This document shows positions 1 to 10,842 of a stretch of DNA of 64,000 nt, one piece after another. Source of the stretch: Aquila chrysaetos chrysaetos (Eukaryota > Chordata > Aves > Accipitriformes > Accipitridae); assembly GCF_900496995.4 (NCBI RefSeq), contig NC_044009.1, positions 37,533,505 to 37,597,504 on the forward strand, written 5' to 3'. Both the position numbers and the translations under genes were made by a program. Below the pieces are notes generated by a model. The model did no database searches. It saw nothing but the letters and a program-made list of their open reading frames with translations, and was not told the DNA's origin. The first letter of the stretch is position 1. Each line of letters begins with the position of its first letter.

Positions 1-715
1 TTTTTTTTTTAAGCTGTATTAGCACTTAGCTATTTGAGTAATTCCCTTGTTGGGCATTAGAAAGAAGTTAGACACGGAATTCATGTCCTTCTCCATCATG
101 TTTGAGTGAGAAGATGACAGATCTGTTGTTACAGGTTTGAAAGTAAATCTTCTAAGTCACAAGCAATGAAATATTTTAAAACATTTTTAAGATACGGATA
201 TGTCACAGCACATACTCTTTTGTGACACTGTGCTCCTTGAATCATGCCCTGATTTCCTCATGCCCAGAGGGCAGAAGCCTAAGGGCCACTTTTGTTCATT
301 TTCAAGAGAAGTACTATTATTATAGGTAGTAGTTTGACATTTTCAGCAGCAGATGTGAGAAAAATAAATGGCCCGAAAGATTTATTGATACGTAAGGTAA
401 AATCAAGCTACAATGTGGTAATAATTTTCTAGGGTTAATTTTTAGCTAAATGGCATTGTGTTGAAATGCATTAGGAATTCCCACTCCAAGGTATCTTTCC
501 ATAGTAAACCTTACATACATTTATATACTTATGATGAGTGGCAGGCAGTGACTTTCTTTGTAGAAATTTTTCTTAAGAAAAAAAACTTTGAAGGCTTTTT
601 GGCATTAAGATCACTAAATAAACAGTGCTGCCCAGTAGCCAGGGGGCATCACGAGGTTAGAGTTGGTCTGTCTAATCACACACAAAGCATGTGTTTTTTC
701 TCCCGTTACTTGCAG
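1..715 (+). other. ERCC3: ERCC3 last intron (3' part)
   Basis: Non-coding AT-rich sequence before the last ERCC3 exon. It ends in a pyrimidine tract and a TGCAG acceptor at 711-715. I saw no other conserved coding segment in it, so the preceding ERCC3 exon lies outside the window. The window opens with a run of ten T. Confidence 0.8.
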
Positions 716-850
716 GTGTCACGTCGCACAGGCACAATGAGCTCTATGTCAGGAGCAGATGATACGGTTTACATGGAATACCACTCTTCTCGGAGTAAGG
801 CATCTTCAAATAAACACATCCATCCACTATTTAAACGCTTCCGGAAATGA
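716..850 (+). CDS. ERCC3: ERCC3 (XPB) last coding exon, C-terminus
   Basis: This exon encodes the last 44 residues of the XPB helicase/translocase, the TFIIH subunit that opens promoter DNA and works in nucleotide excision repair in the nucleus. After the TGCAG acceptor at 711-715 the frame reads from GTG at 716 to the TGA at 848-850. The peptide contains [20 protein letters not shown] and ends HPLFKRFRK, which I recognise as the highly conserved XPB tail. The stretch before the final HPLFKRFRK (ASSNKHI) differs slightly from the mammalian form as I remember it. The exon begins in phase 0. The helicase domains lie upstream of the window. The reading frame extends 5' of the acceptor by chance (to 458), but that part is intronic and resembles no XPB sequence. 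Confidence 0.95.
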   Translation: MSRRTGTMSSMSGADDTVYMEYHSSRSKASSNKHIHPLFKRFRK

Positions 851-1275
851 TGTCCTTCATGTGTGCATTTTGTTAAAACTGTGGATCCATGTACCTGATT
901 CCATAACTAAAAATATGGAGTTGAAATTTCTGACAGGTCCTTTAAAAGACTTTTTTTATATGCATCTATATGGCCACATATTTACTTAGCAATATATGTG
1001 CTTTCATGGGTAAATGTGAAAGGAAAAAAGGAACTAAATCTTACCACAGGAAAGATATTATCCAGTGACTGGATCCTGGTTATACCTGTCTGGTTTTCAG
1101 GGTAATTAATAGAATTTATTTTTATCAGCTGAAGACCCTTTTTCAGAAGAATTCTGGAAAGGTTTTGTAAATGGCATTTGTACTGATGTTTGAAATATTA
1201 TTTATCTGATTATTGTGTCTGCTCAACAAAACACTGTTTTTAAAAATGCTTAAATAAAAATCATTCATGGAGCTG
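851..1275 (+). other. ERCC3: ERCC3 3' UTR
   Basis: AT-rich sequence after the ERCC3 stop. The first AATAAA lies 403 nt after the stop codon, so a 3' UTR of about 420-430 nt is inferred. Later AATAAA motifs would give longer forms of about 0.62-0.74 kb. Confidence 0.6.
1253..1258 (+). promoter_or_regulatory. ERCC3 proximal polyadenylation signal AATAAA
   Basis: First canonical AATAAA downstream of the ERCC3 stop. Further canonical copies follow at 1455-1460, 1513-1518 and 1561-1566, so alternative 3' ends are possible. Which one is used cannot be told from sequence. Confidence 0.6.
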
Positions 1276-4200
1276 AACAAATCCTGGTAGGAGCACTTTA
1301 CATAATATTTTTAATCTGGGAGCTAATTTATACTTACGACTTAACCTGTCTTAAAATTCTAACAGATTGTTTGGAAATATTTTGAAGTTCCAAGACAAGG
1401 AGAAAGAGGGACTCTGTCTCCAAAGTAAACTCAAGGAAAGCATTAGTAAATACAAATAAATTCTGTGCTCCGTTTTTCCTCACTTTTCTTGCTACTGTTG
1501 AGAAGTTACTGAAATAAAAGCTGTTTCCCTTGTCATTTATATTCTATTTATTAACCATGCAATAAAACCATCTTAACTGCTAAACAGTGCAATGTTACTG
1601 CAGAAGTTACTGAATCAAAAAGTGTTTTGACTTGTCATAAGGTGAGTTGGAAGCAGAGGTGTGAAGGAAAGGTTCCCGAGTTTGGGGCTTTTTCTTAATG
1701 AAAACTGCAGTACATTTCTAGAAAATTTGAGGAGAGGTGGGGGTGGTTTGTGGCAGAAGAACACTATTTAAATAACATCTGCTTAACATTGTAACAGTTA
1801 TGCTACTTAGTATTATATTATGAGGTGGCTTTTTTGCTGAGAGTTTGTAGAGCTTTAGGAACAGCCTGTGAAATAACATTGATCTTGATGTGTGGGTTCA
1901 GAATAGAGCAGTATAAATCTTTACCATACTGGAAGGAGTATGTATGGTAGAGCTATTCTGGTTATATGACAAATGTGCTTCAGAAAAATATTGATGCTGT
2001 TTCTTATTAGCATAAATCCGCAAATTGAGAATATAGAAATATTGGAAGCATAATTCAGAACACACGGTGCTTGTTTTCAGTCTCTGTATCAGTTTGAAAA
2101 TGGAACTGATCCGGTTTAAAGTTTGTTTAGTCTCTGAGCCCTACACCATAATGCCTGGTTCTTTCTCTTGTTCTGAGTCTTCTGCCTCACAAACTGGGAC
2201 TGGGTATGACAGTGCTTGAGTGGCTTATACAGAAGAGACTTATGTGCAGTATTCTGGTGCTGATTTCCTCTCCCCAGTTTTAAAGCATTATTTACTTCTA
2301 ATAGTAGTTTGGACCAGCTCTTGTGGCAACAGTTAGTAGAAAAATGATAATTTAGTATAATGGGAGGGGTCTGTGACAATGGGATAGCTGAGCAAGTCAG
2401 CCAGTGTCCCTCTGCATAATTCTAACACACTTTATGAATTGCTTTGGAACTATTCTCCACTCTTCATAAACTTGGAAAAAAAAACCCCTACTAAATGTGG
2501 AAATGGCTTAATAGTAATACTGATTTTTGTAATTGTGGCACTAGTGGTAGCTGGATTTAGGTCAGCGCTCTAGTTCTTCTGTAGTAAATCTTGGCTATGA
2601 TGACTAATGATCTTACTCTTCTAAGTAATGGGTCTGGGTGGGATGCAGTACTCAGCGTCAAGTAAAGCGTAATAATGTTACGAGGTAAGAATGACTCCAT
2701 GCTTCAGTAACAGCACGTTGGTATTCAAACTTTAGATTTAATTACTTTGACATGATTACTGCAGTAATTACTGCCTGCTATTACTCCAGACCGTAGCTGC
2801 GAGTGGCAGACTGGTATGCATTTACTCACTACAAAACAGTTGCTGCTGCGTGTGGTAGCATCTGTACTGGCATATAGTTGGTCAATTCTGCTTTCCAGAC
2901 AGGGGTCGGTTGCTGAGAAACACTGCTGGTTCCTGCGGCTTTTGTTCCACTGGACCCTCACTGATCCGCAGTCCGGCAGTGCTCCTCACGCAACGGTCGC
3001 AATAGACTGCTCCAGAATTAGTCTCTAATCCCATCCCTCTAGGAAAGTAAATTGTCTTGTTCAGTCACAAAACTCTGCACTGTATTCTGTCAGGCAGGTG
3101 TCTTCATTTGAAGCAGTACTGTAGACTGCAATCGTAATGCTTCGCCGTGACCAGACAGTGTGTGGTGGGCTCTCACTGCCCGGTAGCCTGAATCCAAAGA
3201 ATCTGGGACCCAGCTCTCTTGTGAGGACCTGACTGCACTCCATGCTTTATCAGATGCTCTTGTTGGCCACTGCCTCTCTTGCACAAATGGATAACGAGAT
3301 CCCTTGCTAAGTAGACAGTGGAACAACATGGCTGAGAGCTCCATGTTTGCCTTGAAAATGGTACACGTGAAGAAAATCTTGCTTTCTGCCCTCGCACTGC
3401 TATATACATACCTTTCTGAGATGCTGTGTTTATCCCTATGGGAGTATGCTTGCACGACACTGCGTGTTTCATAGCAGCAGCAAGGTGCGATGCAGTTCAT
3501 GGATCCAGATGACTTGCAAATGAACAGCAGTAGCTAGATGATGACTGAGAAAGTGTTTGCTGTAGGGCTCTCACTAAACTGGGGGCAAAATAACAGATAG
3601 GTGTGGCAAAACTGTGTTTCAGACCATGAGCAATGGCAGAGGCAGGTGAACTTTGGGGTAAGTACGTTATTTCTTGGAAGTCTGTGGACAGAGGAGGTGC
3701 GATTTTCTTGGATGTAATTCAGGTTTCCTTGTTGAAATAAAAGCTTTTACTCTGCTCCCTGGCCACCTCCTTAGGCTGAATTCCATACTGAGGAAACTTA
3801 ATCTTCTTGAGGAATTGTCATTTTTTAATAGTGCTTTTCTTCGTTTATGTTTTTGATAGGCTACAATACTGAAACTTGTGTTTATGTGCTCTTTGTCCTT
3901 GTGGCAAACTGGCAAGTGTCTGTCTATGAAGGGATCAATGCTTGAAGGATATTGTTGTTATTCATTAAGATGGCCTTCTAGACTAAAAGGACACAGTGAC
4001 ATTGGCGTGACAATTTCAGCAGCATTACATGTAGCTCAGCAAAGCACTAAACTACAGCAGATTTCTGTTTCTCTGGTTCCTTATGCTCTCCTGATGGTCA
4101 TAATTTTTAGTAGCGCCTTAATTTTTTTTCTAGTGTATTTTAAAACTTGGGACTTAAAGGCAAGTGGTTCTCAGGATAACTTAATGGGGTACACAATAAG

Positions 4201-7200
4201 CATAGGATAAGGATCTAAACCTGCTACAAAAAGTCTGCAAGTAGAGCTGAACTCCATTTGTTGCAGTCAGTTCATGGGGTTTTTGTTAAGCACTGAACAG
4301 TAAATCATGCACAGTGCTATCAACACCTGGGATTGGCTAGCTTGCTCTGATTTAAATATCTTTTTGTACAATATTCGGTTAGGATTTTAATTGTTGTTAT
4401 GTGGTAGATGAAACTAAAGATTGAGAGAAGCAGTTTCCATTTTCCTTTTAAACTAAAGCTGCTTCAATAGTAAATTACCTATAAGCTCTGTTCTCACCTC
4501 ATAGCCTGTTAAGTTCAAATTTGTCGCCTTTTCAGGAAAAAGAATGGGAATTTAGAAGGCTTTTAAAATTCCAAAGAAGTAACTTCACAACTTGAGAAGA
4601 TCTTTCGGAAGATGGGTTTGAGGACAGTCAGAAAAGGCAAAAATCATGACTAACTGTATAGCTTTTTCACTAAAGAGATGTTTCAAACTACACTGAAAAT
4701 TTTTGCTTACATTTCTGATGTTTTGACACTGTTTTCAGCTTTTCTTCCTTGCAAATGTTCCAAAGAGCCTATCTGTACAGTCTTAGCTGAAGGTGTTACT
4801 CGGGCAAAGTTAAATGCCTCCAATCAAATCTCTTTTACTTCCATAAATTATACTTGTAGCTGCATTAGCTATTTAAACAGTTATGTAAAACATACAGTAC
4901 AATATTTATTATACTGTATATCATAAAATAATGTTCAAATAATTACAAGCCAGATATAACCAAGACACTTAAAAAGTGAGAATAATTCTAAGAAAACAGA
5001 ATTCCTGGTAAGATGATAATGTAACCATTGACTCTGAATACCAGTGTTATTAGGACACAAAGAAAGCTTCAACTGAACTTTGTCAGAGTTCACGCAAAGA
5101 GGAGGGCAAGTTTAAATTGGATTTAGAAATAACTAAGTGAAGGTAACAAAGTACAATTAATATGACCTCACTAGGGGGTCTGGACTGAGAGAACAGTATG
5201 ACTGGATTTGGAGACAAATTATCATCCAAAAATAATACATAATCTAAATTATCGATAGTCAAATTTAGCTTATACTGTGATCCCATTACATACCAAAAGT
5301 TAACTAAAATTCAAGCACTTCTGCTGTGAAGAGGCATGTGTTCCAACTTGTTTGAAATAACAAAAGTCCAAACTGAGTAGTTACATAAAACAGTTTTACA
5401 AACTTGACAGACCGACAGGCTAGAACAAATGTCATTGTTTAAAGAACTGTTGAGTGTGTTTTCGAGTCGATGTTAAGATGTCTGATAAATATACACGCTG
5501 GAAGATCACAGAAGTAGGAGAAAATACTTATCTTTGGAGTCACATAAATGTGTTTTGGTTGGCTAGTGCTGATGGCATAACTTCTCCCTTCTTTATGGTT
5601 TGGTGGTTTTATGTGGATTGGAAGGTTTTACATCATGGCTACTACACTCACTGTTATTCCTGGGAGTTCTATAGCAATACTACTGGACTTCTGTTACCTG
5701 AAACAAGTTTGTGATCATATTTGAGAGGAAAATGGGATCAGGCAATGACGATCCCTCCACCAGTTTAGGTTACACCCTAAACTTTTCACTATGTAAAACC
5801 CTCTGCTGCTCTTTCAAGTGGTTGTTGGTTTCTTTCCTTCACTCTTCCTTTCTCTTTTTCAAGTCTACTCTAGGAAACTTATTTCAGCTTCATCTGTCTC
5901 TTTGAGCATAAATTGTGGGGTTTACTCATAATATTGATTATTTAACATGCTGCAGTTTGCAAGTTTGACCTCCAACTCAGATTCCGCAGTAGTAAGGATG
6001 CTAAGTGTGTCAGTAAAGCAGCAACCTTAGTGGCACGCACATACATTAATAACTCTAATTTGAAAGTCAAACAGAACCACACAATTATGATCTGGCACAG
6101 CAAAGAGAAGCAAATAGTTTAATTACACATTCCATGTTGTGGTAGCCCACATGTATTCATTCACATTCATAAATACTCACTTCCTGTACTTGGTTACTTA
6201 ACCACCATAGAATTTGGCTATTGTTGTCTGGAGTGTTCTTCCATAGTTTACATAGAAAACCAAACTTGTATCTGCACTGATGGGTTACTATAATATTATT
6301 GATAATTATTATATAGTAGTGTTCCAATAGTAGACTTGAGCCTGCATCTGTTAGTGGCTCTGCATTTCTACTCCATCTAGCAAACCTCCTAGAAGTATCT
6401 TTTATTTATAAATATTTTTGAATGTTAAAACAGGGTTATTTGATAACCTATTTTGTGACTCTTCTGTCATCTGTTACTCACTTATGACAAACTACATATG
6501 TCGGCCTTTTAGGCCCACTGGCCCTCAGACCTGCTACTGGTCCACCACCTGCACTACCTAAAAATTATGTTTCTGTGGATGTCAATCCACTCACATGTCC
6601 TTTTGTACAAGGCAGGCACTCTTTATACGGATTTGCAGAACAGCATCCTTATTCCCCTTTAAATACTTCTCCTGTTATATCCAAGATATTTGGCAATTTT
6701 CACCATTAATTCATTGCTACTTTGTGCTTTCTTCATTTATTTCTTTGTTATACGCAGCTGTTGCCTCTAACCCGCTCTGGAAATTCTTCAGGATAGGATG
6801 GTTTTGTTTTTGTTTGTAAAACACTGATGGCAGTTTCTAATAAAAATACAAGATAGTAAGTAGTAATGGAGGTGTCTCATAGGTGCTCCCTGGTTAGGAC
6901 TCTTTTCTCAAATGGCACATATATTCCACCTTTTCTTTAGAAGCAGACAGACAGTAAGTATAAAATCTTATTCAAAGTTAATTACATACTTTGAGGTTTT
7001 CCTGTAATTTTTGTTCTCATTTTTTGCATTAATAAATATTTGCATGTGAATAATGGGAGAAACTGTCTTAGACTTTCTGTTGTTGAGTGCTATCTTAAAA
7101 AACAACAACAACAAAGCCTAGCCAGACAGCAGAGAGAGCATCAAATTCCTCAGGAGACTTAGCACAATGGATAGCTAGAATTTTTTCCTCAAATTGGCTT

Positions 7201-8869
7201 TACTGTGATTGTATAAGCTGCACATGTAAACTTGATAGCCTTGATAAACTTTATAGACTATTTGACTAATATTAAAGATTTGCCAGTAATGAGATCTGAA
7301 TATCTGCAGCTGGTTTACATGCCACACCAGGCGAGCTAGTAAATAGAGAATATATATAAATGTGTATTCAGGTAGCTGTTACATTGGAGGATACAGTAGT
7401 GAGCAAGGTAGCTATTTAAGAACAGCTTGGCAAGGTAGAAATGATGTCATAAATAATCCTCCAGACATGCTACAGATGTGAAGAAGCACAGCTGCCTTGG
7501 CTGCATTAAAGACAAGACAACTCTACTTTATAATCTTAAAATGATAACACGGCACTCTGTCCTGTATTGCTGTCCTGTACATTGTACACAAGTTCTGTGG
7601 TTTCATGTCTCCTGAAGTGAATGGCATATGGATAATTAGTGCTGCCTTCAGGTCCCTCTTTTGCTGACATTGCATACTCTCTGAGTGTTTACCTGTTTAT
7701 TTTAAATGGGATCTGTGTTTCAGACTGTTTCAGCGCAAACAAACAAAAATCTAACAATAAGTGAACTACCTAGAAGACTGAGTGAAAGTGGGGTTATACA
7801 ACACAGCTCCTATGCTGGGACTACTGCCACCTCCAGAAATTCCTCAGAGGGAAAACAGGTACTGTTGTAGTGAAGTACTTACAAGACAAGACTTCTGAAA
7901 CTCTTTTTCAAGTAGTTTGGCTAGAAACACTCTCTCCTACAATGATTTTTTATGGAAAAGAGGTAACAGTGGGAAAAGAGTGAATGTCCAAATATGGAAT
8001 TAACTGCAAAAACATACAACCGGAGAAAGCTACTGCCAGTTGCAAAACTGTAGCCTTCACAGCATAATGTATCTGAGTTTATCTCACTAGCATATTAACA
8101 GAAGCAGATGCAGATGCTTTACACTATCTTAATGGTGTATGACTTTAAAATAATAAAAAAAAATACCTACCATACTGATAGCTGTGAGCAGCATTTTTTT
8201 AGGAAGAGTGCATATATTCCCTCCATCAATCTAGGAATTATAATATGAATATGATTTTTAAAGCTGGAGAACTGCTGCATAAATTTGAAAAAAAAAATTC
8301 AAAGTATTGTACTGAGATTAAGAATTATTTTTTTTAATTCTGCTATAACCTTTAATATGTATAGCTAAGGGATTATATTGCTGTTCATTACAAAGTGAAT
8401 TCCTATTCTTTCCATTCTATTTGTTGACTTACAATCTAGGGACAACTGCTGTTCAACACCTTTAAATTTTTGTGGTTATTGTTCATAAAATATGACAAAT
8501 GTAATTTAGATAGTGCGGATAATTTAGATAGTTTGGATTGTTCTTTGCATGTTCTAGGACGTGTGTCCATCTTTCCTGTCAAATAAATAAATGTCCTGGT
8601 TTTTAATCCTCCTGCAGAGATCTCATAGTGCATCTACTTGCTCTGGGAGATATTCCTTGTTGTTCTTGTCCTCCACTGTCCCTAAGGGAGCCTTCCATTT
8701 ACTTATGATGATAAACTTGTTCTGAATTTTACACTCACCAGCTGGTTTTAATATTTTTCCTCATAAGTATTTATTTTATGAGTAACTGTCTCTCAACGCA
8801 TCTTTAGATAAATATTAAAGAAATAATGTAGCAACACCATGTAGAAATAAATGGAGGAGGAAAAGGGAA
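1276..8869. other. ERCC3-CYP27C1 intergenic region
   Basis: Mostly AT-rich single-copy-looking sequence with no exon that I could support on either strand. A slightly GC-richer island at about 2.9-3.5 kb carries overlapping minus-strand reading frames with no recognisable protein. A two-copy 18-bp tandem repeat lies at 8502-8537. The downstream transcript ends of ERCC3 may reach about 1.6 kb. Confidence 0.6.
8502..8537. repeat. 18-bp tandem duplication, two copies
   Basis: Copies 8502-8519 and 8520-8537 share TAATTTAGATAGT and the final GGA, and differ only at two positions between them. It is a small, recent-looking local duplication in AT-rich DNA. Confidence 0.8.
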
Positions 8870-9410
8870 ACTTCAGAGGTAACCTAGACAGTGATATACC
8901 CAGACGTGCCTAACAGATGTTTCTCAAACCTGTTCTTACAAAGTTCAGTGATAGCAATTACATAACCTCCTGAGATACCTTGGCTATCTGAAATATCTGA
9001 GATATCCCCAAAATATCTGTGATGGCAAGGCTGCCTGAAAAATCTAACCAAGAAATCTGTAGCTGCAAACTAAGCCCATTATTTTCTGTCTTCTCTCTCT
9101 GACGTGCATCTTTTTTTAACAAAAGGTGCACACATCTGTAGGCTGTTGTCATGCTCCTGGTAGTCATCTTTCCCAGATGAAATAATTCTCTCAACCTCCT
9201 CCTTATGTCATTTTTAAAAAAAACTTCTAATTTTTTCTGTTGCTGTTCTCTGGACCTTTTCAAGTATGATGAAGCCCATTTTAAAGACATTGTTTTAGCT
9301 CAAACCAATATGTACTTTACAGATTTTAAGACTGTTGACCATCTGCCTTTTATTCCTGTAATATTTACTGCTGTATCTACAAAGACTGATGCACATGTCT
9401 AACTTCAGAG
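8870..9410 (-). mobile_element. Ancient CR1/L3-like LINE 3' fragment, antisense
   Basis: Read on the + strand, this segment follows in order the reverse complement of the 3' end of old amniote CR1 elements as I remember it. Markers include CCTAACAGATGTTTCTCAAA near 8910, an ATAACCTCCTGAGATACC block near 8960, AAACTAAGCCCATTATTTTC near 9068, and GTTGCTGTTCTCTGGACC near 9240. The element's own sense strand is therefore minus. It is heavily diverged with many indels and no reading frame. Boundaries are approximate. Alignment to a CR1 consensus would settle family and ends. Confidence 0.75.
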
Positions 9411-10320
9411 GTAGATTTATTTCAGTGGAGTTATCAGTGGTAAAATTTAAGCATGTACACAAATCTTAATTGGATTGCAGCCTCAAAAATATAAATGTAG
9501 AAAAATAAACAGAAGGAAAACAAAGGCAAATAACTTTGAAGCTCACTAGACTTACTTTTCCAGCAGTTTATTCATAACTAAGTTCTTGAAATGTGGATCT
9601 TCCTTGAGACTTTCCTCTGTCCTCAAGCTTTACCTGAGCTTCTGATTCAGTTAAAACCAAGGTGGTCTCTTCCACATAATTTCTGAAACTAATCAACATT
9701 TAGACAGATTATCACCAACACCTATGGAATTACACAGAAATACACATGAAGATAGCACAACACTTTTGAAACTGTGCAAACCAAACTGATACACAGGTTG
9801 GAGCTCAAGTTCTCTGTGCGTGACTAGAGATCTATGCAGCCGAATTGAGGAAAAACAGTGGTGGAACACTATGTAGTTACAGGGCACTGGTGATTTTCTA
9901 CAAAAGTTGACACAAGCTCATGTCCAAAAGATAAATCATTCTGCAATACAAATAACATCCCTGGATATTGTAATTTACAGGAACTCTTTGTAAGGTTGCT
10001 GTGTAAAACCATTGCTATCTGTATGTGGATGCAGAAATGTTTTCCATATATGTTAAAGGATGAAGAATGGTACCAAGAGAACTTCTCGCAGAAAATACAG
10101 TATTTTCTAACATATGGGAGTGAATTAATGCCACAGAAAAAAAAGCCCTAAACCCACCTTTTTAATGAAGGAGAAAGATAGGATAATCCTTATGTGAGCT
10201 TTCTGCCAAACCAAAGGGGGAAAGAGGGAAAAACTAAACTTTGGCTGCAAGCTTAATGGGTAAACTTATCTGCTTTGGATTATACAAAATAATAGGTTCG
10301 TTCTATTCAAGTCTCATCCC
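9411..10320. other. Sequence upstream of CYP27C1
   Basis: Non-coding, AT-rich; no recognisable feature until the promoter-proximal CACCC motif near 10,324. Confidence 0.5.
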
Positions 10321-10503
10321 AGACCCACCCCCCTTTTCCAGCCCTAGGGGAGGGAGCGTTAAATAATGGTCTGTGTAAACTGATGCTCATGCAGTAAGTT
10401 TGGAGAAGTGCTGCTTGTACAAGTTAAAGCAGGCAGTGAAGAAAGAGCAACCAAATAAAAAGCAGCTGCAGGAGCAAAGTGGACCTTTCTGAATTTAAAA
10501 GAC
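10321..10503 (+). promoter_or_regulatory. CYP27C1: Candidate CYP27C1 promoter / 5' UTR
   Basis: A CCACCCCCC motif (Sp1/KLF type) lies at 10,325-10,333, and a TATA-like TTAAATAA at 10,359-10,366, 138 bp before the start codon. A four-codon upstream ORF (M-L-M-Q-stop) lies at 10,383-10,397 and would be in the leader if transcription begins near 10,385. An in-frame TAA at 10,456-10,458, with no ATG between it and 10,504, makes 10,504 the first possible start in this frame. The transcription start itself is not determined. Confidence 0.4.
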
Positions 10504-10842
10504 ATGTCTTTCTTCACGAGGGTTTTGACAATGAAATGCAAGCAGGCGCTTGAATCTGAGAGAACTTACTTTTACCACGCGATTTTTGCCAGCAGGTTTC
10601 ACCAACTGCCCAAACTTTCCAGCAGCCAGTCTCTGGAGGTGCAGAATAACTCACCAGCGGCGGCAGAGAACAAAGGCGAGGAGATGGTGGCAGACCCGGG
10701 GCGCGCAGGGGAGCTGCTGAAGCCCACCCCGCACCAGCTTGGCAGGGTGAAGAGCCTGCAAGAAATGCCTGGACCCAACACCCTCTACAACCTCTACGAG
10801 TTCTTCTGGAAGGACGGCTTCGGCCGCATTCATGAAATCCAG
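10504..10842 (+). CDS. CYP27C1: CYP27C1 exon 1 (presequence and P450 N-terminus)
   Basis: Encodes residues 1-113 and ends in phase 0 at IHEIQ, before GTACAG at 10,843. The start is set by the in-frame stop at 10,456-10,458; a second Met follows at codon 10. The context at the start has G at -3 but T at +4, so it is only moderate. Conserved family sequence begins at MPGPNTLYNLYEFFWKDGF, near residue 88. The region before it (poly-Ser/Gln and Ala/Glu-rich stretches) is poorly conserved and may vary between species. GC content rises sharply about 140 bp into the exon, where the CpG island begins. Confidence 0.88.

Noticed and set aside
458..715. Upstream extension of the ERCC3 exon frame
   Set aside because: It precedes a clear acceptor at 711-715 and shows no XPB-like sequence; it is intron that happens to be open.
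3061..3500. Overlapping minus-strand open frames of 60-136 codons
   Set aside because: No recognisable domain, codon pattern or splice-site framework. Several frames are open at once, which points to composition rather than coding.
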